Assembly: GCA_902534675.1 (NCBI GenBank)
Contig: CACAQQ010000004.1
Location: 1 to 48,693 of the forward strand
Origin: an uncultured Prochlorococcus sp.
GTDB taxonomy: Bacteria > Cyanobacteriota > Cyanobacteriia > PCC-6307 > Cyanobiaceae
Length of the DNA: 48,693 nucleotides
Reading direction: 5' to 3'
Positions 37,403 to 46,132 of this stretch are shown here, in pieces. The position numbers were made by a program, and so were the translations under genes. Under the pieces are notes generated by a model. It did no database searches. It was given only the letters and a program-made list of their open reading frames with translations, and was not told the DNA's origin. Position 1 is the stretch's first letter. Each line of letters starts with the position of its first letter.

Positions 37403-38893
37403 TTATTCAATATCACTTAAAAATTTATCAGCAATTTTTAAATGATTATTTAATTTTTCCTCTGACATTTTATCGAGATTTCTCGTTAACATTGCCAGAC
37501 GATATTGCTTTCTAAAAAAGCTTTCATTATCTTTAATAAATTTCCAAAATAAGCCATCCCATATTTCACACCATGGGCCACTTTTAAAATTAGACATTTT
37601 TTTTACATAGTTAGAGCTTGATATATATGGCTTTGTTGAAAAGATACCACCATCACTAAACTGACTCATTCCGTAAACATTTGGGACCATAACCCAATCA
37701 TAGGAATCAATAAACATTTCCATAAACCATTTATAAACTTGGTTAGGGTGAATTCTACATAGAAGCATAAAGTTGCCAACAATCATTAGCCGCTCAATAT
37801 GATGACAATAACCAAATTTAATAATATTTTTTATAACAACGTCTACTGGTTCAATTCCTGTATTTCCTTGATAAAAAGATTTTGGAATTGGCTTATCTTC
37901 AAAATTCCAAAAATTACTATTTCGCATCTTTGTTCCGTACTTTTTATAGACGAGGCAAATAAATTCTCTCCATCCAATAATTTGACGAATAAAACCCTCT
38001 AAAGAGTTAATAGGAACATTATTATTTTTTGCAAAAAGTAATGCTTTTTTTACTACTACATCTGGGGTTAATAAGCCGCTATTTAAAAGAGGAGAAAGTA
38101 AACTGTGCCATAAAAAAGAATTTTCTTTAGAAATAGCATCCTCATAATCTCCAAATAAGAAAAATCTATGTTTAAAAAAATCATTTAGCCATTCATCTGC
38201 CTCTTCAAAATTAGTTGGATATAAAAAGTTATTACTTTCTCCAATAAACTCAATATCAAAATTGGCTAATGACCTTTCTGCATTAACTACAAATTTATTT
38301 TTTTGTAATTTAGGTGTATCAGGTATATTTATTTTTTTTGGTAATTTTTTTCTGTTCATTTCATCGAAACTCCATTTACCACCTTGAGGTGTATCATCAG
38401 GATTAACTAATATTTTTTGGCTCTTTCTTTGATTCTCATAAAATCTCCCCATAAGCGGTTTTTTTGCATTTGATGCAAATAAGTCTTTTAAATCTTCACT
38501 GCTCATAAACATAGGAGAAGGCAAAATATTTAAAGCTAAATTATTACTTTCAACAAAATTATTAATCCTCTTCATTATTAAAAAATCATGAGGGTCAATG
38601 AGATTTATTTTCTGATATTTATTTTTAATAAATTCCGATAAGTAATCAACTGTAGAAACATTATTCTTGTTTTCGATATATAAAACTTTAAAGCCAGATA
38701 TTTCTAAATAATTTTTATAAGCGAGCATAGATGCTCTATGAAAAACTAACTTATTTTTATGGTTAATTAATTTATGAAATTTATCATTTCCAAAAAATAA
38801 TGAGTCTTCCAAAATCAAAACTTCACAATTTATTTTTAAAATTGGGCTTTCTCTAAAAAGTTGATTCGGGAAAATAATTGATACTTGTTTCAT
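37403..38893 (-). CDS. Photolyase/cryptochrome of the Fe-S bacterial (FeS-BCP/DPRP) family
   Basis: A 496-aa protein of the deoxyribodipyrimidine photolyase-related group, whose studied members repair (6-4) photoproducts. The N-terminal antenna domain starts SIIFPNQLF; the C-terminal FAD domain has [31 protein letters not shown] (363-379) and [14 protein letters not shown]. In Fe-S members four cysteines bind a 4Fe-4S cluster. Here the first position (near 349-351, in GNTGIEPVD) has no Cys, and the C-x2-C after the MS(N/D) motif is replaced (MSNFKSGP, 433-440); only Cys442 of the set seems kept. The cluster is therefore probably lost. Its ATG overlaps the DUF2256 stop (ATGA); last gene of a four-gene operon. 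Confidence 0.9.
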   Translation of the reverse strand: MKQVSIIFPNQLFRESPILKINCEVLILEDSLFFGNDKFHKLINHKNKLVFHRASMLAYKNYLEISGFKVLYIENKNNVSTVDYLSEFIKNKYQKINLIDPHDFLIMKRINNFVESNNLALNILPSPMFMSSEDLKDLFASNAKKPLMGRFYENQRKSQKILVNPDDTPQGGKWSFDEMNRKKLPKKINIPDTPKLQKNKFVVNAERSLANFDIEFIGESNNFLYPTNFEEADEWLNDFFKHRFFLFGDYEDAISKENSFLWHSLLSPLLNSGLLTPDVVVKKALLFAKNNNVPINSLEGFIRQIIGWREFICLVYKKYGTKMRNSNFWNFEDKPIPKSFYQGNTGIEPVDVVIKNIIKFGYCHHIERLMIVGNFMLLCRIHPNQVYKWFMEMFIDSYDWVMVPNVYGMSQFSDGGIFSTKPYISSSNYVKKMSNFKSGPWCEIWDGLFWKFIKDNESFFRKQYRLAMLTRNLDKMSEEKLNNHLKIADKFLSDIE

Positions 38894-39021
38894 CTTTGCG
38901 ACTTCCTGTTACTGCATCTTTTTGAACAGTAGATAACATCATCCCAACAGTTTTTCCATTTTTTACGCCACTCAAACGGCCTATTGCAAACAGGACAAGT
39001 TTTAGTAGAAAGATTTTTCAA
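38890..39021 (-). CDS. DUF2256 zinc-finger-like protein, 43 aa
   Basis: A tiny gene between the DUF2805 and photolyase genes, easily missed because it starts with TTG (complement of 39019-39021) and is only 43 aa. It has two cysteine pairs, C-x2-C (CPVC, 9-12) and C-x3-C (YCSKRC), with the DUF2256 hallmark [16 protein letters not shown] between them, suggesting a single zinc site. An in-frame TAA two codons upstream fixes the start. Its TGA overlaps the photolyase ATG, so the two are translationally coupled. DUF2256 genes often sit beside photolyase/cryptochrome genes; its function is unknown. Confidence 0.88.
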   Translation of the reverse strand: MKNLSTKTCPVCNRPFEWRKKWKNCWDDVIYCSKRCSNRKSQR

Positions 39022-39024
39022 AAT

Positions 39025-39261
39025 TTATAATTTTCTTTTATGAGTAGATTTAAATCTAGTTGAATCTTTAAGGGCCATATGTTTTGTATTTCTTCCCGAA
39101 ACTCTCTTTCTCCAGACTTTGAAAGATTTGGGTTTAAGATTTTGACGCATAATTCTTATCGCATCTTCCTCTTTTAAACCAAATTGATACTTAATAGCTT
39201 CAAAGGGTGTTCTATCTTCCCAACACATTTCTATTATTCTGTCTATATCGATACTTTCCAT
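39025..39261 (-). CDS. DUF2805 (TIGR03643) family protein, 78 aa
   Basis: A small basic protein. The segment IDRIIEMCWEDRTPFEAIKY followed by QFGLKEEDAIRIMRQNLKP reads as a helix-turn-helix-like helical core, and SFKVWRKRVSGRNTKH is the conserved basic motif of the TIGR03643 family. Family members usually lie next to photolyase/cryptochrome genes, as here. DNA or RNA binding is plausible from the basic tail but is inference. Two nt separate it from DUF393 and three from DUF2256. Confidence 0.88.
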   Translation of the reverse strand: MESIDIDRIIEMCWEDRTPFEAIKYQFGLKEEDAIRIMRQNLKPKSFKVWRKRVSGRNTKHMALKDSTRFKSTHKRKL

Positions 39262-39263
39262 AT

Positions 39264-39656
39264 TTATTGTTCACATTTTGAGGTACAAAGTTTTTCAATA
39301 TCGGATCTACCTGTAATTTGAAGTCTATATTTTGCCCAATATCTGTAAACCAATCTCAATAATGGAGATAAGAGCTTAATCTTCAAGGGATAATAAACCC
39401 AACCTAAACCAACTAATTCATAAGAATATGCAAGTACATCTAGTCCCCTAATAATTTCACCATTTTCAATAATCCCATGCAGGTTTGACATAGCTTCTGA
39501 ATATGAGATGTCATTAAAAAGACTTTGATCATAATCCTTACTATTGATATCTATAAATGCAATTTGATTTAAGGTATCTTTTTTTTTAAGAAAATTTGTT
39601 TCTCTCAAACAAAGTGGACAGCCTCCATCGAATAAAAATGTTAATTTATTTTTCAT
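39264..39656 (-). CDS. DUF393 (DCC family) thiol-disulfide-oxidoreductase-like protein
   Basis: A 130-aa protein with the DCC signature FDGGCPLCLRE, the C-x2-C pair at 13 and 16, in a thioredoxin-like N-terminal region (about 5-70), and a C-terminal segment with an amphipathic or membrane-associated helix (YPLKIKLLSPLLRLVYRYWA). The family is annotated as thiol-disulfide oxidoreductases but has no settled substrate. First gene of the operon running through DUF2805 and DUF2256 to the photolyase; 175 nt of AT-rich DNA lie upstream. Confidence 0.9.
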   Translation of the reverse strand: MKNKLTFLFDGGCPLCLRETNFLKKKDTLNQIAFIDINSKDYDQSLFNDISYSEAMSNLHGIIENGEIIRGLDVLAYSYELVGLGWVYYPLKIKLLSPLLRLVYRYWAKYRLQITGRSDIEKLCTSKCEQ

Positions 39657-39785
39657 ATTTACTCAAATATAGAAATTAAATAACTTTTTTGTGGAATAAA
39701 AAATTTTTTTTAGATTACAAGCTTTATAAAGCCTTAATAATTGCCAGTTCTAATTTAGTGAAATTATATTATCTTATTAATTAAT

Positions 39786-39817
39786 AAGCCATTGATAAAG
39801 GGATACATCAATGGTTT
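39786..39817. repeat. Inverted repeat (11-bp stem, 10-nt loop)
   Basis: Arms ccattgat and atcaatgg, extended to about 11 pairs including one G-T, downstream of the 67-aa gene on the minus strand and upstream of the photolyase operon. There is no T run beyond it on either strand, so it is a weak terminator candidate; it could be an operator or an RNA 3' stem. Confidence 0.4.
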
Positions 39818-39831
39818 AAAACTATTTATGA

Positions 39832-40035
39832 TCAGTCATCTAGAAGATGAACTCCTTCTCCTACATCAGGAGTAAATTTACAATATTTTTCAAAAATAAG
39901 TCCAACACCTCTCATTTTTTCTCCTAATTCATCGTTAAATTTATTCCATTCTTCCGATTCACGATCAGGCAAATCCCACCCTTGTTTTTCTACCATACTT
40001 GTTATTAATGTATAGTCCCATTCTATGTATGCCAT
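39832..40035 (-). CDS. Hypothetical protein, 67 aa
   Basis: A small acidic protein (MAYIEWDYTLITSMVEKQGW, then DLPDRESEEWNKFNDELGEK, ending GEGVHLLDD). No membrane helix, signal peptide or known motif. It reads as a real gene because it has its own ATG, biased amino-acid content and no competing frame. It is divergent from trmH (96 nt). I cannot assign a family. Confidence 0.65.
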   Translation of the reverse strand: MAYIEWDYTLITSMVEKQGWDLPDRESEEWNKFNDELGEKMRGVGLIFEKYCKFTPDVGEGVHLLDD

Positions 40036-40131
40036 TGAGTTAATTTAAACTACCAAAATATTATAAACCAAGAGATTTAATAGGTAATCAATATTTTTTG
40101 AATATAATTTAAAAGTGTGAAAAAATTATAA

Positions 40132-40803
40132 ATGTCAATTTTGCCAAGAAGATTTGAACGAATCAAAAGTGTTTTAGATTGCAGAATGAAAAACTTAACT
40201 GTTTTAGTTGAGGATGTCAATAAACCACATAATTTATCTGCGATATTAAGGACATGTGATGCAGCAGGAGTTTTCGAAGCAAATTTTATTAGCAAAACGA
40301 ATGCCGTTAAGACTTTTAATAGTACTGCTCAAGGAAGTCAAAAATGGGTAAAACTAAATAATTATGAAAACACTATCACGGCAATATCTGATTTAAAGAA
40401 TAAGGGTTTTAAATTATATGGAACGACTCTTAATAGTGAATCAGTAGATTATAGAAATTTTAATTATTCTCAAAATACATGTTTTGTTTTAGGAGCAGAA
40501 AAATGGGGACTAAGTAATGAACTTATATCAATGGTTGATCAATCAATTTTTATACCTATGAGAGGTATGGTTCAATCTCTGAATGTTTCAGTTGCTGCTT
40601 CTATATTATTATTTGAAGCAGTTCGCCAAAGAAAAAATAAAGGTTTATTGCCCGCTAATGGAGAAGGGTTAAATATAGATGAATATCAAAAAACACTTTT
40701 TGAATGGTGTTACCCAGAATTAGCTGCGGTGTATAAAAAATCAGCTAAAGAATATCCAAAGTTGAATGATCAAGGAGAACTTGATCCTATTACAGATAAC
40801 TAA
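40132..40803 (+). CDS. trmH: tRNA (guanosine-2'-O)-methyltransferase
   Basis: TrmH methylates the ribose of G18 in the tRNA D-loop. The 223-aa SPOUT protein begins LPRRFERIKSVLDCRMKNLT, as TrmH does, and has motif 1 KPHNLSAILRTCDAAG (catalytic Arg), motif 2 FVLGAEKWGLSNE and motif 3 IPMRGMVQSLNVSVAASI. The ending resembles the TrmH C-terminal helix. It converges on the OppC-type permease gene with 2 nt spacing. Confidence 0.95.
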   Translation: MSILPRRFERIKSVLDCRMKNLTVLVEDVNKPHNLSAILRTCDAAGVFEANFISKTNAVKTFNSTAQGSQKWVKLNNYENTITAISDLKNKGFKLYGTTLNSESVDYRNFNYSQNTCFVLGAEKWGLSNELISMVDQSIFIPMRGMVQSLNVSVAASILLFEAVRQRKNKGLLPANGEGLNIDEYQKTLFEWCYPELAAVYKKSAKEYPKLNDQGELDPITDN

Positions 40804-40805
40804 AT

Positions 40806-41651
40806 TTATTCAGAATTTTGACTTTCAAAAATTTCTTCAAGGTCCTCTCCTATAAAAGAAAGACCTAAAACTAAAAAAAACATTGCCAAACCTGGGAACA
40901 AAGCCGTCCACCAGATACCTGTAGGCAAAGCGGCAAGAGCCAGATTTAAATCACTTCCCCACTCTGGGACATCTGCAGGAACGCCAAGGCCTAAAAATCC
41001 TAGACTTCCTAATACCAAAACAGCATCTGCAGCATTTAGGGTAAGCAGAATAGGCAATGGTGTTATTACATTTGGGAGAATATATTTAAAAATAATTTTT
41101 TTAACATCAGCTCCTGCAACTTGAGCTGCCTCCACATAAGTTTCGGATTTAACCAATATCGTCTGATTTCTTATTAATCTAAAATATTGAGGAGAGTAAA
41201 CAATACACAATGCCAAAGCCGCGTTAAGGATACCCTTACCCAATACAAAAGCCACAACAACTGAAAGCAAAATTACAGGTATTGAAAAAATAGTATCCAT
41301 TATTAGTGATAAGCATTTATCAAAGAAACCACCAAAATATCCACTTAATAATCCTAATGGCAAACCCAAACTTATTGAAAAAAGAATAGCTAAGAATACA
41401 ACTTCTATCGCTAATGATGATCCTTGCAAAGTTCTTAAGCAAACATCTCTTCCTAATCTATCTGTGCCACAAAAATGATTAAGAGAAGGAGGGGCAAAGA
41501 TATCATTGCTTAACATTGAAAATGAATAGCCAAAAAAATTATTGGCCTCTAAAAATTTCATTATTAAAACAACAAGAAGATAAAAAAGTACAATTAAAAA
41601 TCCAGCTTTTCTAATATTTGCGCCGACACGATTAAATGAGTTAATATCCAA
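40806..41651 (-). CDS. ABC transporter permease, DppC/OppC type
   Basis: A 281-aa inner-membrane permease of the peptide/nickel/opine importer family. One N-terminal helix (FLIVLFYLLVVLIMKFL) is followed by the OppC-type sequence HFCGTDRLGRDVCLR and five more helices with the EAA loop EAAQVAGADVKKIIFKYILP. No binding protein, second permease or ATPase is adjacent; those parts must be elsewhere. lepA lies 79 nt upstream on the same strand. The substrate is unknown. Confidence 0.93.
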   Translation of the reverse strand: MDINSFNRVGANIRKAGFLIVLFYLLVVLIMKFLEANNFFGYSFSMLSNDIFAPPSLNHFCGTDRLGRDVCLRTLQGSSLAIEVVFLAILFSISLGLPLGLLSGYFGGFFDKCLSLIMDTIFSIPVILLSVVVAFVLGKGILNAALALCIVYSPQYFRLIRNQTILVKSETYVEAAQVAGADVKKIIFKYILPNVITPLPILLTLNAADAVLVLGSLGFLGLGVPADVPEWGSDLNLALAALPTGIWWTALFPGLAMFFLVLGLSFIGEDLEEIFESQNSE

Positions 41652-41730
41652 AATCTTTTTTTAAAGATATAACTGAAATATACCCAATTCTTTTAAAAAT
41701 AAATAGCTATAAATTTTAAATTAAAAGAAA

Positions 41731-43539
41731 TTACTGGTTTAATTTCAAGACTGCCATAAAAGCTTCTTGAGGGACTTCAACTTTACCCATTGCCTTCATC
41801 CTCTTTTTACCTTTGGCTTGTTTCTTTAAAAGTTTCTTTTTCCTTGAAATATCCCCTCCATAACATTTAGATAAAACATCTTTTCGCAAAGCACTTATGC
41901 TTTCACTTGCAATAATCCTGCTACCGATTGATGCTTGAATAGGTATTTTAAATTGTTGTTTTGGAATAAGTTCTTTTAATTTCTCAACTAAACTTCTGCC
42001 AATTCCATAAGCCTTATCTTTATGAACAATAGAAGTTAATGGATCTGCTCTTTCTGAATTTATTAGAACATCTAATCTAACAAGGTCATTTTTTCTATAG
42101 CCAATCAAATGATATTCCATTGATGCATAACCTTGGGTTCTACTTTTCATTTGATCAAAGAAATCTGTAACAACTTCTGCTAATGGGATTTCATAAATCA
42201 AGGTAACTCTATCTGTTGTTATGTATTTCATATCTATAAATACTCCCCTTCTTTCCTGACATAAACCCATTAATGTTCCATTAAATTCATTGGGAGCATA
42301 AATTTCCATTTTTACATAAGGCTCTTCTATTGATTCTCTAAGTTGTGGATCAGGAATTGTAGAAGGATTATCAATAAAGATATGTTCCTGCTGATTTAAA
42401 TTAACTTTATAAATAACTGATGGTGCCGTTACGATTAGATCCAAGTCATATTCTCTTTCTAATCTTTCTTGAACAATCTCCATATGAAGAAGTCCTAGGA
42501 ATCCGCACCTAAATCCGAAGCCCATTGCACTACTGGTTTCGGGCTCATATTTTAAAGCTGCATCAGATAATTGTAATTTTTCTAGTGATACTCTTAAATC
42601 TGGAAATTGATCAGCATCAGTCGGGAATAAGCCACAAAAAACCATAGGATTTGCTGTCTTATATCCAGGCAAAGGATCATTGGCAGGTGAATTTAAAAGA
42701 GTAATCGTATCTCCCACTCTCGCATCAGCAACTGATTTTATAGAAGCAGCTAAATAACCAACTTCTCCTGCATGTAATTCATCAACTTGCTGCTGATCAG
42801 GCGCCATTATTCCTATCTCGTCAAGTTCATAATTTTTCTTACTTGCCATTAATAATATTTTTTCTCTCTTATTTAGAGACCCAGATATCACCCTGAAATA
42901 AACAATAACTCCCCTGTACGGATCATAATAAGAATCAAAAATCAGTGCCTTTGTAGGTAGTTTAATTTCATCTTGAGGAGGAGGAACTCTTCTTACGATT
43001 GCTTCCAAAATATCTTTAATACCAACTCCAGTTTTTGCTGAACAATTTATTGCATTAGATGTATCAAGTCCAATAATTTCCTCTATTTCTTGTTTTATTT
43101 TTTCAGCATCAGCCCCTGGTAAATCAACTTTATTTAAAACAGGAATTATTTCAAGATTATTTTCTAAGGCAAGATAAACATTAGCTAAGGTTTGAGCTTC
43201 TACTCCTTGACTTGCATCAACGACAAGTAAGGCGCCTTCACAAGCTTGAAGAGATCTACTAACCTCATAAGAGAAATCAACATGCCCTGGAGTATCTATT
43301 AAGTTCAAAACATATTCTTGGGAATCGTCAGCTTTATATTTCATCCTAGCGGCCTGTAACTTGATAGTAATTCCTCTCTCTCTTTCAAGATCCATACTGT
43401 CCAAAAATTGTTCTTGCATATCCCTTTGCTGTACAGTACCTGTATCTTGAAGTAACCTATCTGCAAGGGTAGATTTACCATGGTCAATATGAGCGATTAT
43501 GCAGAAATTTCTAATTTTTGAAACAGATATATCAGTCAT
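41731..43539 (-). CDS. lepA: Elongation factor 4 (LepA)
   Basis: LepA is a ribosome-associated GTPase involved in back-translocation and/or ribosome biogenesis. The 602-aa protein has the G1 motif [15 protein letters not shown]3 DTPGHVDF, G4 NKVDLPGA and the LepA-specific C-terminal domain ([19 protein letters not shown]). Length is standard. mqo lies 55 nt upstream on the same strand. Confidence 0.97.
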
Positions 43540-43594
43540 ATAGAAAGAAAAATTCTCCTCTTATTACATCTTGATTAATATTAGCTAATTAGAA

Positions 43595-45091
43595 TTATGG
43601 ATGGAAACCAAAAATGGAATTATTTCTTTTTTTAATTTCTTTTATGAAGGTACTGTAATTTTCAGAGACTGATAGTTCTGGATAAATTAAGTCATTTATT
43701 TTTTTCTGAAGATTATGCTTATCGTTTAAAAATAAAACAGATTTTTCTAGAACCTCAACCATAATTGAAACCGCAGTACTTGCTCCCGGAGAGGCTCCCA
43801 ACAAAGCAGATAATGATCCATCAGATGAATTTACAATCTCAGTTCCAAATTTCAAAGTACCACCACCTTCAGTTTTTTTAATTATTTGGACTCTTTGACC
43901 AGCATTCTTTAAATACCAATCAGAAGGATTAGCTGATGGCATCATATTCTTTAAATTCTCAACTCTTGAGTTATGGTTCTTTAATGATTGTGATATTAGG
44001 TAATTAATTAAATCGTTGTTCTTGAAACCAACGTCTAACATAGAAAAAATATTATTCTTTTTAATTGAACTAAATAAATCAAAGTATGAACTTTGTTTTA
44101 GAAATTTTGTTGTAAATCCAGCAAAAGGTCCATATAAAAGAAGTTTTTTATTATCAATCCATCTGGTGTCTAAATGAGGCACAGACATTGGTGGCGATCC
44201 AATATCAGCTTTACCATAAACTTTTGAGTTATGTTTTTCTGTTAGATCTTTTTTCTCGCAAATAAGCCATTTCCCACTAACAGGAAATCCACCATAACTT
44301 TTTGCTTCTGGAATTTTTGATTTTTGTAAATAATTAATTGTTTTTCCACCAGCACCAAGAAAAACGTAGCCAGTTCTAATTGAAGTTTTTCTACCTTCAG
44401 AACTGATTTCTAGTTCCCATTGTTTTTTATCAATTTTCTTTAAATCTACTAATTCTGTTTTGTATCTAATTTCAACATTTTTGTTTAAAGAAACTAATGA
44501 CAAATACTCTTTAGTTAAAGCCTCAAAATTGATATCAGTTCCTCTACCTATTCTGGTAGCAGCAATTTGAGTAGATGGATTTCTATCTTTTGTTATTAGA
44601 GGAGCCCATGATGAAATTTCATCAAAAGATGTAGAAAATTCCATATCGATAAATTCAGGAGTTTCGGACATTTTCTGAAATCTTTTTTTTAAAAAAGAAA
44701 TATTATCCTGACCAGAAACAAAGCTAATATGAGGAATAAATTTTAGAAACTTCTTAATATCAATCTTCCCTGCTTCATACAATGAGGCCCATAAAGACAT
44801 GGATGTTTCAAAAGAACGATTTATTGAGAGCGCTTTATCTATTTTTAGATTTCCTTTTTCATCTAAAGGGGTATAGTTTAATTCGCAATTAGCCGCATGT
44901 CCTGTACCTGCATTATTAAAAGCACCAGTACTTTCCCTTCCTGGAGCATTTAGTTTTTCTATAATAAGAAATTTTATATCTGGTAAAACTTCTGAAATTA
45001 GGAGGGCTAAAGTACTACTCATTATCCCTGCTCCTACTAAGACTGCATCAAAGTAGCTATTGTCATTAGTGGGATTTTTAGATGAAGTCAC
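43595..45091 (-). CDS. mqo: Malate:quinone oxidoreductase
   Basis: Mqo is a peripheral membrane FAD enzyme that oxidises malate to oxaloacetate and reduces quinone. The 498-aa protein starts with the dinucleotide fold [19 protein letters not shown], has the Mqo motif [17 protein letters not shown], and VSIMVEVL near the end. Full length for the family. In a cyanobacterium with an incomplete-looking TCA cycle this provides a malate-to-quinone route. It is divergent from the NifU-like gene (70 nt). Confidence 0.95.
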   Translation of the reverse strand: MTSSKNPTNDNSYFDAVLVGAGIMSSTLALLISEVLPDIKFLIIEKLNAPGRESTGAFNNAGTGHAANCELNYTPLDEKGNLKIDKALSINRSFETSMSLWASLYEAGKIDIKKFLKFIPHISFVSGQDNISFLKKRFQKMSETPEFIDMEFSTSFDEISSWAPLITKDRNPSTQIAATRIGRGTDINFEALTKEYLSLVSLNKNVEIRYKTELVDLKKIDKKQWELEISSEGRKTSIRTGYVFLGAGGKTINYLQKSKIPEAKSYGGFPVSGKWLICEKKDLTEKHNSKVYGKADIGSPPMSVPHLDTRWIDNKKLLLYGPFAGFTTKFLKQSSYFDLFSSIKKNNIFSMLDVGFKNNDLINYLISQSLKNHNSRVENLKNMMPSANPSDWYLKNAGQRVQIIKKTEGGGTLKFGTEIVNSSDGSLSALLGASPGASTAVSIMVEVLEKSVLFLNDKHNLQKKINDLIYPELSVSENYSTFIKEIKKRNNSIFGFHP

Positions 45092-45161
45092 AACAGAAAA
45101 TTATCTTTTTTGCAATTAATCAGATTTCTTTCTAGGCTTATTATAAAGTTAATCCAAAATT

Positions 45162-45407
45162 ATGAGTACTGAAACACTCTCTCTGACAAACGAAAATGTA
45201 GAAAAAGTCCTTGACGAGCTAAGACCTTTTTTAATTTCTGATGGAGGTAATGTTGAGATTGCAGAAATAGATGGTCCAATTGTCAAAGTCAGACTTCAAG
45301 GAGCATGTGGTAGTTGCCCAAGTAGCACTATGACTCTCAAAATGGGTATTGAAAGAAAGTTAAAAGAAATGATTCCTGAAATAAGCGAAGTTGTCCAGGT
45401 TTTATAA
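45162..45407 (+). CDS. NifU-like (Nfu) iron-sulfur scaffold protein
   Basis: An 81-aa protein consisting only of the NifU C-terminal domain: [20 protein letters not shown], then the cluster-binding C-x2-C in [18 protein letters not shown]. It assembles and hands on a cluster at a dimer interface; the cyanobacterial small NfuA type is thought to serve photosystem I. Monocistronic; 22 nt from the convergent small membrane gene. Confidence 0.94.
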   Translation: MSTETLSLTNENVEKVLDELRPFLISDGGNVEIAEIDGPIVKVRLQGACGSCPSSTMTLKMGIERKLKEMIPEISEVVQVL

Positions 45408-45429
45408 AAATTTTTAACTGAAATATATA

Positions 45430-45687
45430 TTATTTAGTTTTTAATTCCTTCACCAAAGATGATTCCATATCAAGGCAATCAATTGGAAGTCCTTGACCAA
45501 TAGCGATTAAAAGAGGTGCAAGAATTCCTAAAGTAAAAACTAAATTTGATTGGCTTACATCATATTTACTCAAAGTAAAAGTTATCAAATAAATAATTGA
45601 AAAATAAGCATGTAGTGAAAAAAATTCTTTTGGCTTTAATACTGGCCACCTTAAAGTATTTCCCAAGAAATATAAAAAACCTGTCAT
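45430..45687 (-). CDS. Hypothetical small membrane protein, 85 aa
   Basis: Two hydrophobic segments (about 24-40, HAYFSIIYLITFTLS, and 48-66, LVFTLGILAPLLIAIGQG) joined by a short polar loop, with a short charged tail. No family recognised. It starts at ATG on the minus strand, divergent from the riboswitch-controlled gene, and has normal coding bias. The N-terminal FLYFLGNTLRWPVLKPKEFF has an aromatic-rich pattern that may be membrane-surface. Confidence 0.65.
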   Translation of the reverse strand: MTGFLYFLGNTLRWPVLKPKEFFSLHAYFSIIYLITFTLSKYDVSQSNLVFTLGILAPLLIAIGQGLPIDCLDMESSLVKELKTK

Positions 45688-45837
45688 AAATAAATAGTTA
45701 CATGAAGATTAAACCAAATATAAACATAAACCTTTTTAGAGACTATTCATAAAAAAATTTACCTAAGATAATAATTAAAAAAACATTAAATCTTCGTTTC
45801 TATTTGTAAAAGCTAGACATGCAGTCAAAAATACGCT

Positions 45838-45843
45838 TATAAT
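45838..45843 (+). promoter_or_regulatory. -10 box of the riboswitch/DUF4278 gene
   Basis: A perfect TATAAT, placing the transcript start near 45849-45851, immediately before the palindrome and the riboswitch. No obvious -35 hexamer. Confidence 0.6.
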
Positions 45844-45849
45844 AATTTG

Positions 45850-45863
45850 GTAGCAATCGCTAC
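45850..45863. promoter_or_regulatory. Candidate NtcA site (GTA-N8-TAC) at the transcript start
   Basis: The sequence gta gcaatcgc tac is a full match to the NtcA consensus, but it is also a perfect inverted repeat (gtagc/gctac, loop aatc) that would fold as a 5' RNA hairpin. Its place just downstream of the TATAAT box is that of a repressor site, not an activator site. Whether NtcA binds is inference. Confidence 0.5.
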
Positions 45864-45868
45864 TTTTT

Positions 45869-45914
45869 CGTTCACCCTCATTTGAGGGCGCAGTTCGAGT
45901 CATACCATGGAACG
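45869..45914 (+). promoter_or_regulatory. Glutamine-II (downstream-peptide) riboswitch
   Basis: The leader has the core of the downstream-peptide motif, a close relative of the glnA RNA: P1 formed by cgttc (45869-45873) and gaacg (45910-45914), P2 by ccctc and gaggg (45875-45888), and the conserved junction gcgcagttcgagtcatacc between them. These RNAs bind glutamine and precede short ORFs in marine cyanobacteria and phages, which is the setting here. Beyond it, gatg/catc with gtg/cac (45918-45937) can form a hairpin just before the start codon, a possible expression platform. Confidence 0.88.
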
Positions 45915-45942
45915 GGGGATGGCCGTGTTGTCACATCGAAAC

Positions 45943-46116
45943 ATGACTACTTTAACTTACAGAGGTAAAAACTACGTTCAAAACAAAGAGGCTGTTAAAA
46001 AGCAACTTGTTGAACTTACCTACAGAAGAAACGTATACACCAATAGAATGGATGACGCTTCTTCAAGTAATGAAAAAGCAGAATTAAATTACAGAGGTGT
46101 TAATTACACTAAATAA
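45943..46116 (+). CDS. DUF4278 small protein under riboswitch control
   Basis: A 57-aa protein (from ATG 45943) with three copies of an L-x-YR-x-x-x-Y motif: LTYRGKNY, LTYRRNVY and LNYRGVNY, the mark of DUF4278. The frame is open to an ATG at 45907, but that ATG lies against the 3' strand of riboswitch stem P1, so the extra 12 residues (MERGMAVLSHRN) are more likely the riboswitch read as protein. In Synechocystis, small proteins controlled by nitrogen status (GS inactivating factors, PirA) act on nitrogen enzymes; whether this peptide does so is unknown. A strong terminator follows directly, making a one-gene unit. Confidence 0.82.
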   Translation: MTTLTYRGKNYVQNKEAVKKQLVELTYRRNVYTNRMDDASSSNEKAELNYRGVNYTK

Positions 46117-46132
46117 TTTAATTAAACAAATT

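Noticed and set aside
39721-39732. Perfect 12-bp palindrome gctttataaagc upstream of the photolyase operon
   Set aside because: AT-rich palindromes of this size are expected by chance here; without comparison to relatives it cannot be called an operator.
40077-40295. 72-aa minus-strand ORF overlapping the trmH start
   Set aside because: It lies mostly antisense to the conserved trmH N-terminus and has no recognisable features.
45890-45900. T-arm-like gcagttcgagtcat resembling a tRNA TPsiC loop
   Set aside because: No acceptor, D or anticodon stems can be drawn around it; the bases belong to the conserved junction of the glutamine-II riboswitch.
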